From positions 2,500,501 through 2,564,500 of the forward strand of contig NZ_CP014870.1 in assembly GCF_001661075.1 (NCBI RefSeq): a stretch of DNA of 64,000 nucleotides. Reading direction: 5' to 3'. The notes beneath the pieces are model-generated. The model had not been told where the DNA came from, ran no database searches, and saw nothing but the letters and a program-made list of their open reading frames with translations. Shown in pieces: positions 8,594-16,307 of this stretch. Every line of letters starts with the position of its first letter. Position 1 is the stretch's first letter. The DNA is from Pseudomonas silesiensis. Lineage in GTDB: Bacteria > Pseudomonadota > Gammaproteobacteria > Pseudomonadales > Pseudomonadaceae. The position numbers and the translations under genes are program-made.

Positions 8594-8706
8594 TAACGCG
8601 GATTTATTTGTGGACGGCATGCGCGGATATTGGGCCAGCTCCGCTCAGCGGACACAATTATAAAAATTACCGCCGCAGTCCACTGGCTGTCGGCAGGAGA
8701 CACGCT

Positions 8707-10764
8707 ATGCCCCGTCTGGCTAAACACCTCGCCTGGTTTGCCGTGGCTGTCCTGGGAGCGTTCGCGCTGAGTGTCGTGGCCCTGCGCCGCGGCGAAGCCA
8801 TCAACGCCCTCTGGATCGTAGTCGCTGCAGTCGCCATCTACCTCGTTGCATACCGCTACTACAGCCTGTTCATCGCCAATAAAGTGATGCAGCTCGATCC
8901 CAATCGCGCTACGCCCGCCGTGCTCAACAATGACGGCCTGGACTTCGTGCCGACCAACAAACACGTGCTATTCGGTCACCACTTCGCGGCGATTGCCGGC
9001 GCGGGGCCCCTGGTCGGACCGGTCCTGGCGGCACAGATGGGCTACCTGCCCGGTACGCTGTGGCTGATTGCCGGGGTGGTGCTGGCTGGCGCGGTCCAGG
9101 ACTTCATGGTCCTGTTCCTGTCCACCCGCCGCAACGGTCGTTCCCTGGGTGACATGGTCCGCGAAGAAATGGGCCGCATCCCCGGCACCATCGCCTTGTT
9201 CGGCTGCTTCCTGATCATGATCATCATCCTCGCGGTGCTGGCGCTGATCGTGGTCAAGGCCCTGGCCGAAAGCCCGTGGGGCATGTTCACGGTGATGGCG
9301 ACCATCCCGATCGCGATGTTCATGGGCATCTACATGCGCTACATCCGCCCGGGCCGCATCGGTGAAATCTCGGTAATCGGTGTCGCGCTACTGCTCGGTT
9401 CGATCTGGCTCGGTGGGCAGATTGCCGCCGACCCGGTCTGGGCCAAGGCGTTCAGCTTCACCGGCGTGCAGATCACCTGGATGTTGATCGGCTACGGTTT
9501 CGTTGCGGCAGTGTTGCCGGTGTGGCTGATCCTGGCACCCCGTGACTATCTGTCGACCTTCCTCAAGATCGGTACCATCGTCGCTCTGGCGATCGGCATC
9601 CTGGTCACCATGCCCGAGCTGAAAATGCCGGCCCTGACCCAGTTCATCGACGGCACCGGCCCGGTGTGGAAGGGCGGTCTGTTCCCGTTCCTGTTCATCA
9701 CCATTGCCTGCGGTGCGGTCTCGGGTTTCCACGCGCTGATCGCTTCGGGCACCACGCCCAAGTTGCTGGCCAGTGAAGGCCATGCCCGTTACATCGGGTA
9801 CGGCGGCATGCTGATGGAGTCCTTTGTGGCGATCATGGCGATGGTGGCCGCTTCGGTGATCGAGCCGGGTGTGTACTTCGCCATGAACAGCCCGGCAGCG
9901 ATCGTTGGCTCCGATGCCGTTACGGTGGCACAGACCGTCAGCAGCTGGGGTTTTGCGATTACTCCGGAAGCGCTGGAAGCGGTGGCCAAGGACATCGGTG
10001 AAACCACCATCCTGGCTCGCGCCGGCGGTGCGCCGACCCTGGCGGTCGGTATCGCGCAGATCCTGCACAGTCTCCTGCCGGGTGAAAACACCATGGCGTT
10101 CTGGTACCACTTTGCGATCCTGTTCGAAGCATTGTTCATCCTCACCGCGGTAGACGCCGGTACCCGTGCCGGCCGCTTCATGCTCCAGGACTTGCTCGGC
10201 TCCTTCGTACCGGCGCTGAAACGCACCGAGTCCTGGACCGCCAACCTGATCGCCACCGCCGGTTGCGTGGCGATGTGGGGTTATCTGCTGTACCAAGGGG
10301 TGATCGACCCGCTGGGCGGCATCAACACCTTGTGGCCGCTGTTCGGTATCTCCAACCAGATGCTGGCGGGGATCGCGCTGATGCTGGCGACCGTGGTGCT
10401 GATCAAGATGAAGCGTCAACGCTACGTCTGGGTCACCATGCTGCCCGCGGTCTGGCTGCTGATCTGCACCACCACCGCCGGCTTCATCAAGCTGTTCGAC
10501 GCCAACCCGGCGATCGGCTTCCTGGCGCTGGCGAAGAAATACAGCGATGCCCTGGCCAACGGTCAGGTGCTGGCACCGGCCAAGAACATCGACCAGATGC
10601 AGCACGTGATCTACAACGCCTACACCAATGCCACGCTGACGGCGCTGTTCTTGTTGGTGGTGTTCAGCATCCTGTTCTTTGCGCTCAAGGTCGGTATTGC
10701 TGCCTGGGGCACCAAGGAACGTACGGATAAAGAAGCACCGTTCCAGGCCGTGCCGGATGCTTGA
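8707..10764 (+). CDS. cstA: CstA/BtsT-family transporter (probable pyruvate or peptide uptake)
   Basis: A protein of 685 residues with many hydrophobic segments along its whole length. The family signature near the N-terminus is clear ([20 protein letters not shown], then GAVQDF and [10 protein letters not shown]). CstA-type proteins are inner-membrane transporters induced on carbon starvation, and members of this length include the E. coli pyruvate/H+ symporter BtsT. The frame is open from 8608, but ATG 8707 is preferred because GGCAGGAG precedes it and the start gives the family's usual N-terminus. A YbdD-family gene follows after 14 bases. Substrate choice between pyruvate and peptides cannot be decided here. 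Confidence 0.92.
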   Translation: MPRLAKHLAWFAVAVLGAFALSVVALRRGEAINALWIVVAAVAIYLVAYRYYSLFIANKVMQLDPNRATPAVLNNDGLDFVPTNKHVLFGHHFAAIAGAGPLVGPVLAAQMGYLPGTLWLIAGVVLAGAVQDFMVLFLSTRRNGRSLGDMVREEMGRIPGTIALFGCFLIMIIILAVLALIVVKALAESPWGMFTVMATIPIAMFMGIYMRYIRPGRIGEISVIGVALLLGSIWLGGQIAADPVWAKAFSFTGVQITWMLIGYGFVAAVLPVWLILAPRDYLSTFLKIGTIVALAIGILVTMPELKMPALTQFIDGTGPVWKGGLFPFLFITIACGAVSGFHALIASGTTPKLLASEGHARYIGYGGMLMESFVAIMAMVAASVIEPGVYFAMNSPAAIVGSDAVTVAQTVSSWGFAITPEALEAVAKDIGETTILARAGGAPTLAVGIAQILHSLLPGENTMAFWYHFAILFEALFILTAVDAGTRAGRFMLQDLLGSFVPALKRTESWTANLIATAGCVAMWGYLLYQGVIDPLGGINTLWPLFGISNQMLAGIALMLATVVLIKMKRQRYVWVTMLPAVWLLICTTTAGFIKLFDANPAIGFLALAKKYSDALANGQVLAPAKNIDQMQHVIYNAYTNATLTALFLLVVFSILFFALKVGIAAWGTKERTDKEAPFQAVPDA

Positions 10765-10778
10765 TCGAGGAGTGCAGC

Positions 10779-10976
10779 ATGTTCAATGACCTGAGTCGCC
10801 TGGGTAAATACCTCGGTCAGGCCGCACGCCTGATGGTTGGCATGCCCGACTACGACAACTACGTCGAGCACATGCAGAACAAACACCCGGACAAACCGGT
10901 GATGGACTACGAAATGTTTTTTCGCGAACGGCAGGAAGCCCGTTACGGCAGCAAGAGCGGGCCGAAGTGTTGTTGA
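10779..10976 (+). CDS. YbdD/YjiX-family small protein
   Basis: A protein of 65 residues with the family pattern [14 protein letters not shown] and [19 protein letters not shown], ending in a Cys-Cys pair. Members are almost always encoded directly after cstA or btsT and are thought to be needed for transporter function. Here the start codon lies 14 bases after the transporter stop with GAGG in between, so the two are cotranscribed and end at the terminator at 11023. Confidence 0.92.
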   Translation: MFNDLSRLGKYLGQAARLMVGMPDYDNYVEHMQNKHPDKPVMDYEMFFRERQEARYGSKSGPKCC

Positions 10977-11022
10977 TTGTCGACAAGGTTCTTTATTGAA
11001 CTTGTTTTAATACGCTATATCG

Positions 11023-11050
11023 AAAACGCCGCTCATTGAGCGGCGTTTTT
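11023..11050 (+). terminator. Intrinsic terminator after the cstA operon
   Basis: aaaACGCCGCTCA-TTGAGCGGCGTttttt forms a strong GC stem with a short loop, followed by a T run. It starts 47 bases after the YbdD stop codon. Confidence 0.92.
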
Positions 11051-11338
11051 CGTTTGCGCGGGATAAAAAAAGTTCGCAACTAAACATATAGCCGCTCTAT
11101 TTCTCTCCTGATGATCGACATCATGTTGACGCCAAATATTTGTACTGTGCGATTGCATCTAAAAGCGATTGAGCATAGTGCAAAACAGTTGTGCACGTGA
11201 TTGAAGTGTCAGCCATAAATAACAGCGAGTTCAGTCAAATCAATCGCTAAGCGGTTCTGTGAGCCAGCGGATAAGGAAGCGACAGAAAACTGACAATCAA
11301 TAAGACAGTCCTATCCCCCTATAAGTCGGTGATACATC
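11051..11338. other. AT-richer intergenic region without recognised elements
   Basis: Nearly 290 bases between the terminator and the protease-like gene. No convincing ORF, repeat or hairpin was seen. It presumably holds the promoter of the downstream lipoprotein gene. Confidence 0.5.
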
Positions 11339-11995
11339 ATGATCAAGATCATGGCGTGCTTTCTCATAGGAGCTCTAACTGCAGGATGCAACGGCATCGT
11401 TAAGCCCGACCTTTCAAGGGCTACCAGCGATTCATACTTTCTAGTCTTCTCAGGCTTCCCTCTGCCCTATGTCTATATGGCTTCGGCGGTGCAGTGGAAC
11501 GAGGATTACGCCGTCACCACCCGCCACACGCCGTTGATCCCCAACGTGAAGTACAGCTGCAGCACTGGTTGCGATCTGGTGTTCTTCCAGCACAAGGCTA
11601 ACGGCCGCTACCCGTCCTGGCGCGCACCGCGTGTGGGCGAGCGCATCACGGCCGTGGGGGGCAGCCCTTATCTGATGACCACCATTGGTAAGGGCAAGGT
11701 GTATCCAACGCCTTTCATCAATACCAATGAACGCAGCGGCGATCTGTACGCTATCCATGATGCCCCGTTGATCAAGGGCATGTCGGGTGGGCCGGTGGTC
11801 GCCAGTGACGGCAGTGTCGTCGGCATCAATATCGGTTTCTATTCCACCACATTGAACGATGTGAGCGCCCACCCCGGGGTCAATACCGCCGAGAGGATGA
11901 GTATCTTCGTGCCTTACTCGATCATTCTGCGCGAGTGGGGGATGTTGCAGGCGAAGCTTGATGATCCGCACGGGACGAAATACGTCTCGAAGTAG
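11339..11995 (+). CDS. Trypsin-like serine protease domain lipoprotein
   Basis: A protein of 218 residues. The N-terminus is a lipoprotein signal (FLIGALTAGC, lipid-anchored Cys17). A chymotrypsin-like fold is suggested by a nucleophile motif GMSGGPVV (Ser149) followed by GINIGFY, and by an upstream His63 in VTTRHTP. An Asp for the triad may be in CDLVFF, about 20 residues after His63. It would act in the periplasm or at the outer membrane. The start codon has no strong ribosome site. Neighbours do not suggest a pathway. A catalytically weak or inactive homologue cannot be excluded. Confidence 0.75.
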   Translation: MIKIMACFLIGALTAGCNGIVKPDLSRATSDSYFLVFSGFPLPYVYMASAVQWNEDYAVTTRHTPLIPNVKYSCSTGCDLVFFQHKANGRYPSWRAPRVGERITAVGGSPYLMTTIGKGKVYPTPFINTNERSGDLYAIHDAPLIKGMSGGPVVASDGSVVGINIGFYSTTLNDVSAHPGVNTAERMSIFVPYSIILREWGMLQAKLDDPHGTKYVSK

Positions 11996-12011
11996 GGGGT
12001 AACGCTGTTCA

Positions 12012-12037
12012 TTGTAGGAGCAAGCTCGCTCCTACAA
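12012..12037. terminator. REP-like hairpin between convergent genes
   Basis: TTGTAGGAGC at 12012-12021 pairs with GCTCCTACAA at 12028-12037 around a 6-base loop. It sits between the stops of the plus-strand protease gene and the minus-strand phosphoesterase gene and may serve both as a terminator. The arms match the ends of the REP elements elsewhere in the window. Confidence 0.6.
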
Positions 12038-12047
12038 AGGCCACCTG

Positions 12048-12788
12048 TCACCAGTGTCGGCTGAGGCCTGGTCGCATCGGGGGGATGAATTCGAGCGTTT
12101 GCAGATTCAGCAGGGTGAAGTGACCGCGCTCCGGCAGCCAGCCACCGGTGTCGATGTGGTAGACATTGCCCAGGATGACCGGCTGGGGCAGGGGGGTGTG
12201 TCCCACAACCACGGCGCGCACACCGGACACGCCGCCAGGATCGCTGTCGGTGATGCGCCGGCGTGACCACTGGAGGGTCGTGGCGATCTGTTCAACCTCC
12301 ATCGCCAAGCCGGATAGCGCTTCAGTCATGTCTTGCCAACTGCCCGGTGGGACATCCGCGTGCACGATGCCGATCAGGCCTTGCGGCGTCTGAACCTCGA
12401 TCACTAAAGGCAACTCGGCGAGGATGCCCGCGTAATAGGCTTGCTCGGTCCCCGACAGTCCGTAGAACCAGGCGCCACCATTGGCAAAGTGCAGGCCGCG
12501 TTCAACGCTGGCGCGGCCGGCGGCGTGGGATTTGACGGTCATCTGCTCATGGTTGCCCCGCACCGCATGGAACCAGGGCTTGTGCAGCAGCCATTCATCG
12601 ACGTCCAGTGTTTGCGGCCCGCGGTCGACCAGATCGCCTACGCTGAACAGGCGGTCGATAGACGGGTTGAATCCGGCAGCATCGAGTGCCGTCTGCAGTC
12701 GGGCGAAGTGGCCGTGAATGTCGCCCACGGCCAAGTCGCGGCCGACAGGATTGGCGGCGAAGCGCCGCACTTCTCGGGTTTCGAACAT
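12048..12788 (-). CDS. PPP-family metallophosphoesterase (serine/threonine phosphatase-like)
   Basis: A protein of 246 residues with all the metal-binding motifs of calcineurin-like phosphoesterases: GDIHGH, GDLVDRG, GNHE, an IVHAD histidine and VGHTPL. Such bacterial proteins (PrpA/PphA-like) hydrolyse phosphoproteins or dinucleoside polyphosphates in the cytoplasm. I place the start at 12788, eight codons inside the longer open frame, because the protein then begins MFETREVRRF with an AAGG sequence about 8 bases upstream. The substrate cannot be told from sequence. Confidence 0.9.
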   Translation of the reverse strand: MFETREVRRFAANPVGRDLAVGDIHGHFARLQTALDAAGFNPSIDRLFSVGDLVDRGPQTLDVDEWLLHKPWFHAVRGNHEQMTVKSHAAGRASVERGLHFANGGAWFYGLSGTEQAYYAGILAELPLVIEVQTPQGLIGIVHADVPPGSWQDMTEALSGLAMEVEQIATTLQWSRRRITDSDPGGVSGVRAVVVGHTPLPQPVILGNVYHIDTGGWLPERGHFTLLNLQTLEFIPPMRPGLSRHW

Positions 12789-12938
12789 GGGAATGCCTTG
12801 CCCACCACACACCGGCGGGCTGGTAGTCCGTTGAGTTTAGGCCAGGAAGTGCGGGTTGATAGATACGGTGTCGGTGTCGGTGCCGGATTGGCTGGCGAAC
12901 AGCACGCCATCAAGCGACCCGACACCGATCAGGCGGCG

Positions 12939-13139
12939 TCAGAAGCCGATAGCTTGTCCGGGATTGTTGTCCTGCGCGCCAGCGATGAGGTGCAGGGGAA
13001 TGTGTTGCTGTTCATCGATGGATGAGACTTCAAAACCTCCCACCACCTGGGGCTGTCGCTCGCACACTTCGGTCGACTCTCCTGCCAGTATTTTAGCCAT
13101 TCTTGCGTGATTCGCGGCGATTTCATTGAGAGTTGACAT
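12939..13139 (-). CDS. Small hypothetical protein
   Basis: A protein of 66 residues beginning MSTLNEIAANHARMAKILAG. The start at 13139 follows a strong GGGGGA ribosome site, which favours it over the longer open frame reaching 13394. The first half is predicted helical and the second half has a strand-like LHLIAG segment. There is no signal peptide. I do not recognise a named family. It is separated from the phosphoesterase gene by about 150 bases and could share a transcript with it. Confidence 0.65.
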   Translation of the reverse strand: MSTLNEIAANHARMAKILAGESTEVCERQPQVVGGFEVSSIDEQQHIPLHLIAGAQDNNPGQAIGF

Positions 13140-13563
13140 GGTACATCCCCCGGGTGACTGACCAAGCGTATCGCTGGAGTCCTTGAACATTGAGTTGAGT
13201 GCTGCCGCGTCAGAATTACGTCGATCTGGGGCTGCTACGACCGGCCTTTGCAATCCTTGAGCCAGAGAGGGTTGGGTAATTGACGCTACCCCTAGCATAG
13301 GCGACGAATGGTGGGTTTGCGTTAAAAAGACGGGTGAATTGTGGTCAACGCCATCCCCCTGTAGGAGTCTGCTTGCTGGCGAAGGCCTCTGCATGGGCGC
13401 TGCATGGGCTCCAGGCCGCCAGCGACCATTCGGGCCAATTCGCCAGAAGTAATGCGATTTCGATATCTACGGCAAGCAATCAGCGGGCGTCGTTACGGCA
13501 CGCATGCTCGTACATGCGCCGTTGTTTTAGTTGCGGGAAGTCGAGCTGCACACCAGGGGCGGA
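13140..13563. other. Intergenic region with a single REP element
   Basis: About 420 bases. The only recognisable item is one REP half-site near 13358-13387 (cctgtaggagtctgcttgct and following). No other gene is supported. Confidence 0.6.
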
Positions 13564-14268
13564 TCATGTGTAGCCGTCACCCTCGATCTCGCCCGCAGGG
13601 TCGATCACCTGGGCGCTCTGGTTGCGAACGTTGCCAATTGCGCGGTCCACCTTGAACCACTCGAAGGCCTCGGTCGGCTTGCCTTGAAACAGCGCCATGT
13701 GCTCGGCGCGCTCCATGGGCGTAGCGGGCTCCAGCCATTCCCGGGCCAGTTCCGGCGATAAGGTCACTGGCCGCCGGTCGTGGATGTCCACCATGCCGCC
13801 GGCGCTGTCGGCGGTGATGATGACGAAGCCGTCGTGTTCGCCCGGCTCGTGCTCGGCGTTGGGGTACTGGCCGATCGCGGCGCAGAGTATTGGCGTCCGG
13901 TCACGGTGACGGATCAGGTAAGGCTGCTTCTTCGGTCCGCCTTCGTCGACCCATTCAAACCAGTTGTCGATGGCGATGATCGCCCGGCGCGGCCAGATCG
14001 CTTTGAAGAACGGACCATGGGCCACTTTCTCGACCCGGGCGTTGATCGGCGCGGCGCGGTCCTTGGCCCAGTGCGGACGCCAGCCCCAGCGCACCAGATC
14101 GGCGCGCAAAAACTGGCCTTCCTGGTGAAAGAGGGCGAGTTGAGTGGTCGGCGCGGCGTTATAACGCGCCAACGGCTGGTCGCCGACATAGTTGATCAGG
14201 GCGTTAGGAATGGCGAGCGCCGCGACGAAATCGTGAATGCCCCGGTACTGGGAAAGGCGTCCGCACAT
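13564..14268 (-). CDS. yedK: SRAP/YedK-family DNA-protein crosslink protein
   Basis: A protein of 234 residues beginning MCGRL, so that Cys2 becomes the catalytic N-terminal residue after Met removal. Other family marks are RYNAAPT (active-site Asn), the WGW.P.WAK segment, NARVEK, the NWFEW glutamate and HDRRPV (active-site His). HMCES/YedK proteins form a thiazolidine crosslink with abasic sites in single-stranded DNA and so shield them. The length is typical. It is transcribed alone, about 125 bases upstream of the MFS gene's end on the same strand. Confidence 0.95.
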   Translation of the reverse strand: MCGRLSQYRGIHDFVAALAIPNALINYVGDQPLARYNAAPTTQLALFHQEGQFLRADLVRWGWRPHWAKDRAAPINARVEKVAHGPFFKAIWPRRAIIAIDNWFEWVDEGGPKKQPYLIRHRDRTPILCAAIGQYPNAEHEPGEHDGFVIITADSAGGMVDIHDRRPVTLSPELAREWLEPATPMERAEHMALFQGKPTEAFEWFKVDRAIGNVRNQSAQVIDPAGEIEGDGYT

Positions 14269-14393
14269 GATGTGTTCTCCGGCTGTGTCTTCAGCGTAGC
14301 CGAGGCGAGAGACTTCGAGGCGTGACGATCGGGCGAGGGTGGGGCGGCGGGCTGAAGATTCAGGAAATGAAGCTTCGCCCGCCGCTGAAGCTG

Positions 14394-15725
14394 TCAGGCC
14401 GCAGCATCCACCGCTACGCCACCCTTCCTCATCGGCACATCATGCAGGGAAATCCTCGAAGTCTCCGGCAACGCCAAACCACCGGCCAGCGCGAGCAACG
14501 CAACCGCCATCAGATAGAACGCTGGCGACAGATTGCTGCCGGTGGTGCTGATCAGCCACGTCGCCACCAGCGGCGCGGTGCCACCGAACAGGGTGTAGGC
14601 CATGTTGTAGGTGATCGCCGATGCCGTATAGCGAGTACGGGTGGGGAAGGTTTCCGAGAGCAGGGCTGCAGTGACCACGCCACACAACACCGCGCCGATC
14701 GCCAATAGCATGACGCCGACGATGGACGCGGCGAACGATCCGGAACTGGCCATCAGGAACGAGGGATACACCACCACGATCAACAGGGCGCAAGCGGTCA
14801 TCACCGTCGCCCGACGCCCGACGCGGTCCGAATACAGCCCGGCCAGCGGGCAGATCGCCGCGGCGAAGATCAAGGCAATCAGCGACACCAGCAACGCCGT
14901 TGCGCGACTCAGGCCGCCTGCGACTTGCAGGTAGGTCGCGAAGTAGGTGGTGAACATATAGAACGACAGCGCCGTCAGCGACACGAAGGCACCCAGGCAG
15001 CAGATCGCCGCGCCGTGGTTGCGCAAGGTCTCCTTCAACGGGGAGTGTGCCACCGCATGCTCCTCGGTCACTGCCTGGAATGCCGGGGTTTCATCCAGCT
15101 TCCAGCGCAGGTAAAGCCCCACCAGGCCCAGCGGTGCGGCAATCAGGAACGGCAGGCGCCAGCCCCAGCTACCCATGGCTTCGGCCGATAATGAGGCCTC
15201 GAGTGCGTAGGCCACCACGGCGGCCGCGGCGAAGGCGGAAAAGGTCGAGACCGGAATGAAGCTGCCATACCAGGCTCTTTTATCGTTGGGTGCATGCTCC
15301 ATCAAGTAGGCGCACGCCCCTGCGTATTCGCCCCCGGCGGAAAAGCCCTGGGCGCAACGGATGACGGTCAGAAGGATCGGCGCCATGACCCCGATGGCGG
15401 CATAAGTGGGCAACACCCCGATCAAGGTCGTCGCACCCGCCATCAGCAGGATGGTCATGGCCAGGGTTCTCTTGCGGCCGATCCTGTCACCGAGCATGCC
15501 GAAGAAAATCCCGCCCAGAGGCCTGAACGCAAAGGCCACGGCGAACACCGCGAAGGTTTTCAGCAAGGCGACACTGGCATCGCCGCTGGGGAAAAATTGC
15601 TGGGCGATGGTGGTCGCCAGAAAACCGTAGACGGCGAAGTCGAACCACTCGACGAAATTGCCGATGCCGGCGGCCACAATGACTTTTCTCAGTGTTTGCG
15701 GGCTGACCTGAGCTGCGCTTGTCAT
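14394..15725 (-). CDS. MHS-family MFS transporter (ProP/ShiA/KgtP-like)
   Basis: A protein of 443 residues with about 12 membrane segments. The start of the MHS (metabolite:H+ symport) family is clear (AAGIGNFVEWFDFAVYGFLA), followed by GxLGDRIGRKRTL after segment 2, RCAQGFSAGGEYAGA and a second SDRVGRRATV loop. Such proteins import carboxylates, osmolytes or aromatic acids by proton symport. I chose ATG 15725, which has GAGGG upstream, over the longer frame to 15746. The substrate is unknown. Confidence 0.9.
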   Translation of the reverse strand: MTSAAQVSPQTLRKVIVAAGIGNFVEWFDFAVYGFLATTIAQQFFPSGDASVALLKTFAVFAVAFAFRPLGGIFFGMLGDRIGRKRTLAMTILLMAGATTLIGVLPTYAAIGVMAPILLTVIRCAQGFSAGGEYAGACAYLMEHAPNDKRAWYGSFIPVSTFSAFAAAAVVAYALEASLSAEAMGSWGWRLPFLIAAPLGLVGLYLRWKLDETPAFQAVTEEHAVAHSPLKETLRNHGAAICCLGAFVSLTALSFYMFTTYFATYLQVAGGLSRATALLVSLIALIFAAAICPLAGLYSDRVGRRATVMTACALLIVVVYPSFLMASSGSFAASIVGVMLLAIGAVLCGVVTAALLSETFPTRTRYTASAITYNMAYTLFGGTAPLVATWLISTTGSNLSPAFYLMAVALLALAGGLALPETSRISLHDVPMRKGGVAVDAAA

Positions 15726-16307
15726 GCTGGACCCTCGACATTCCATTAGTAGGCTTTCGATTATCGGGGCAGCGACTGGAACGGCTCACTTCAAAAGTGT
15801 CATCCGCATAGTCAGGACCGACCCATAGCGATTGGGGTACGCATGATTCGTGCCGAAGGGCTTGGATCAAGGCTTGATATGAAACTACCGATGAGCCTTG
15901 CCCGACTTTAATAATGAGAGGTTATTAGCGTTACAGTAAAACAATCATTGAGCGTTTAAAGTTATTTGTTGTTGTATTTCGAAATTTTATAACTATCGGG
16001 TATTTCCCTTTGGCAACAATGCTTTAAGTTCAGGTATTTGCCGCTCGGATTATGTCATGGGGCCATTATCGGGTTGCAGAATGCTTTATTTGCATAATAA
16101 AAAATACGATCTATAGCTATCCATACCTTTCGGATCGTGGGCACGTCAATTTCCCCCCGGGAATTTGAACCGCGTCCAGGTCATCAACGATTTCCGGGCA
16201 GTGAACGGGTCCGGATGCAGTTGTGTTGGTTGTGAGGCGAAGTTTTATCTGCCTCTGAAGGGATTAGGGCCATCAACCTCCTGCATCCTGTACGGAAAGG
16301 ATCCCCC
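15726..16307. promoter_or_regulatory. AT-rich region upstream of the eCIS operon
   Basis: About 580 bases between divergent genes. It is the most AT-rich noncoding stretch in this half of the window (15890-16140 in particular). It must contain the promoter of the injection-system operon because no transcription start is likely inside the tightly packed genes downstream. I saw no clear sigma-54 site, terminator or repeat. The ribosome site of the sheath gene is GGAAAGGA at ~16295. Confidence 0.55.

Noticed and set aside
8608..8706. Longer N-terminus for the CstA-family gene
   Set aside because: The 33 extra codons lack a ribosome site and overlap the likely promoter, while ATG 8707 has GGAG and the family's usual start.
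16005..16025. Sigma-54 promoter before the eCIS operon (ttggcaacaatgcttt)
   Set aside because: GG and GC are only 7 bases apart, whereas sigma-54 promoters need 10 between them.
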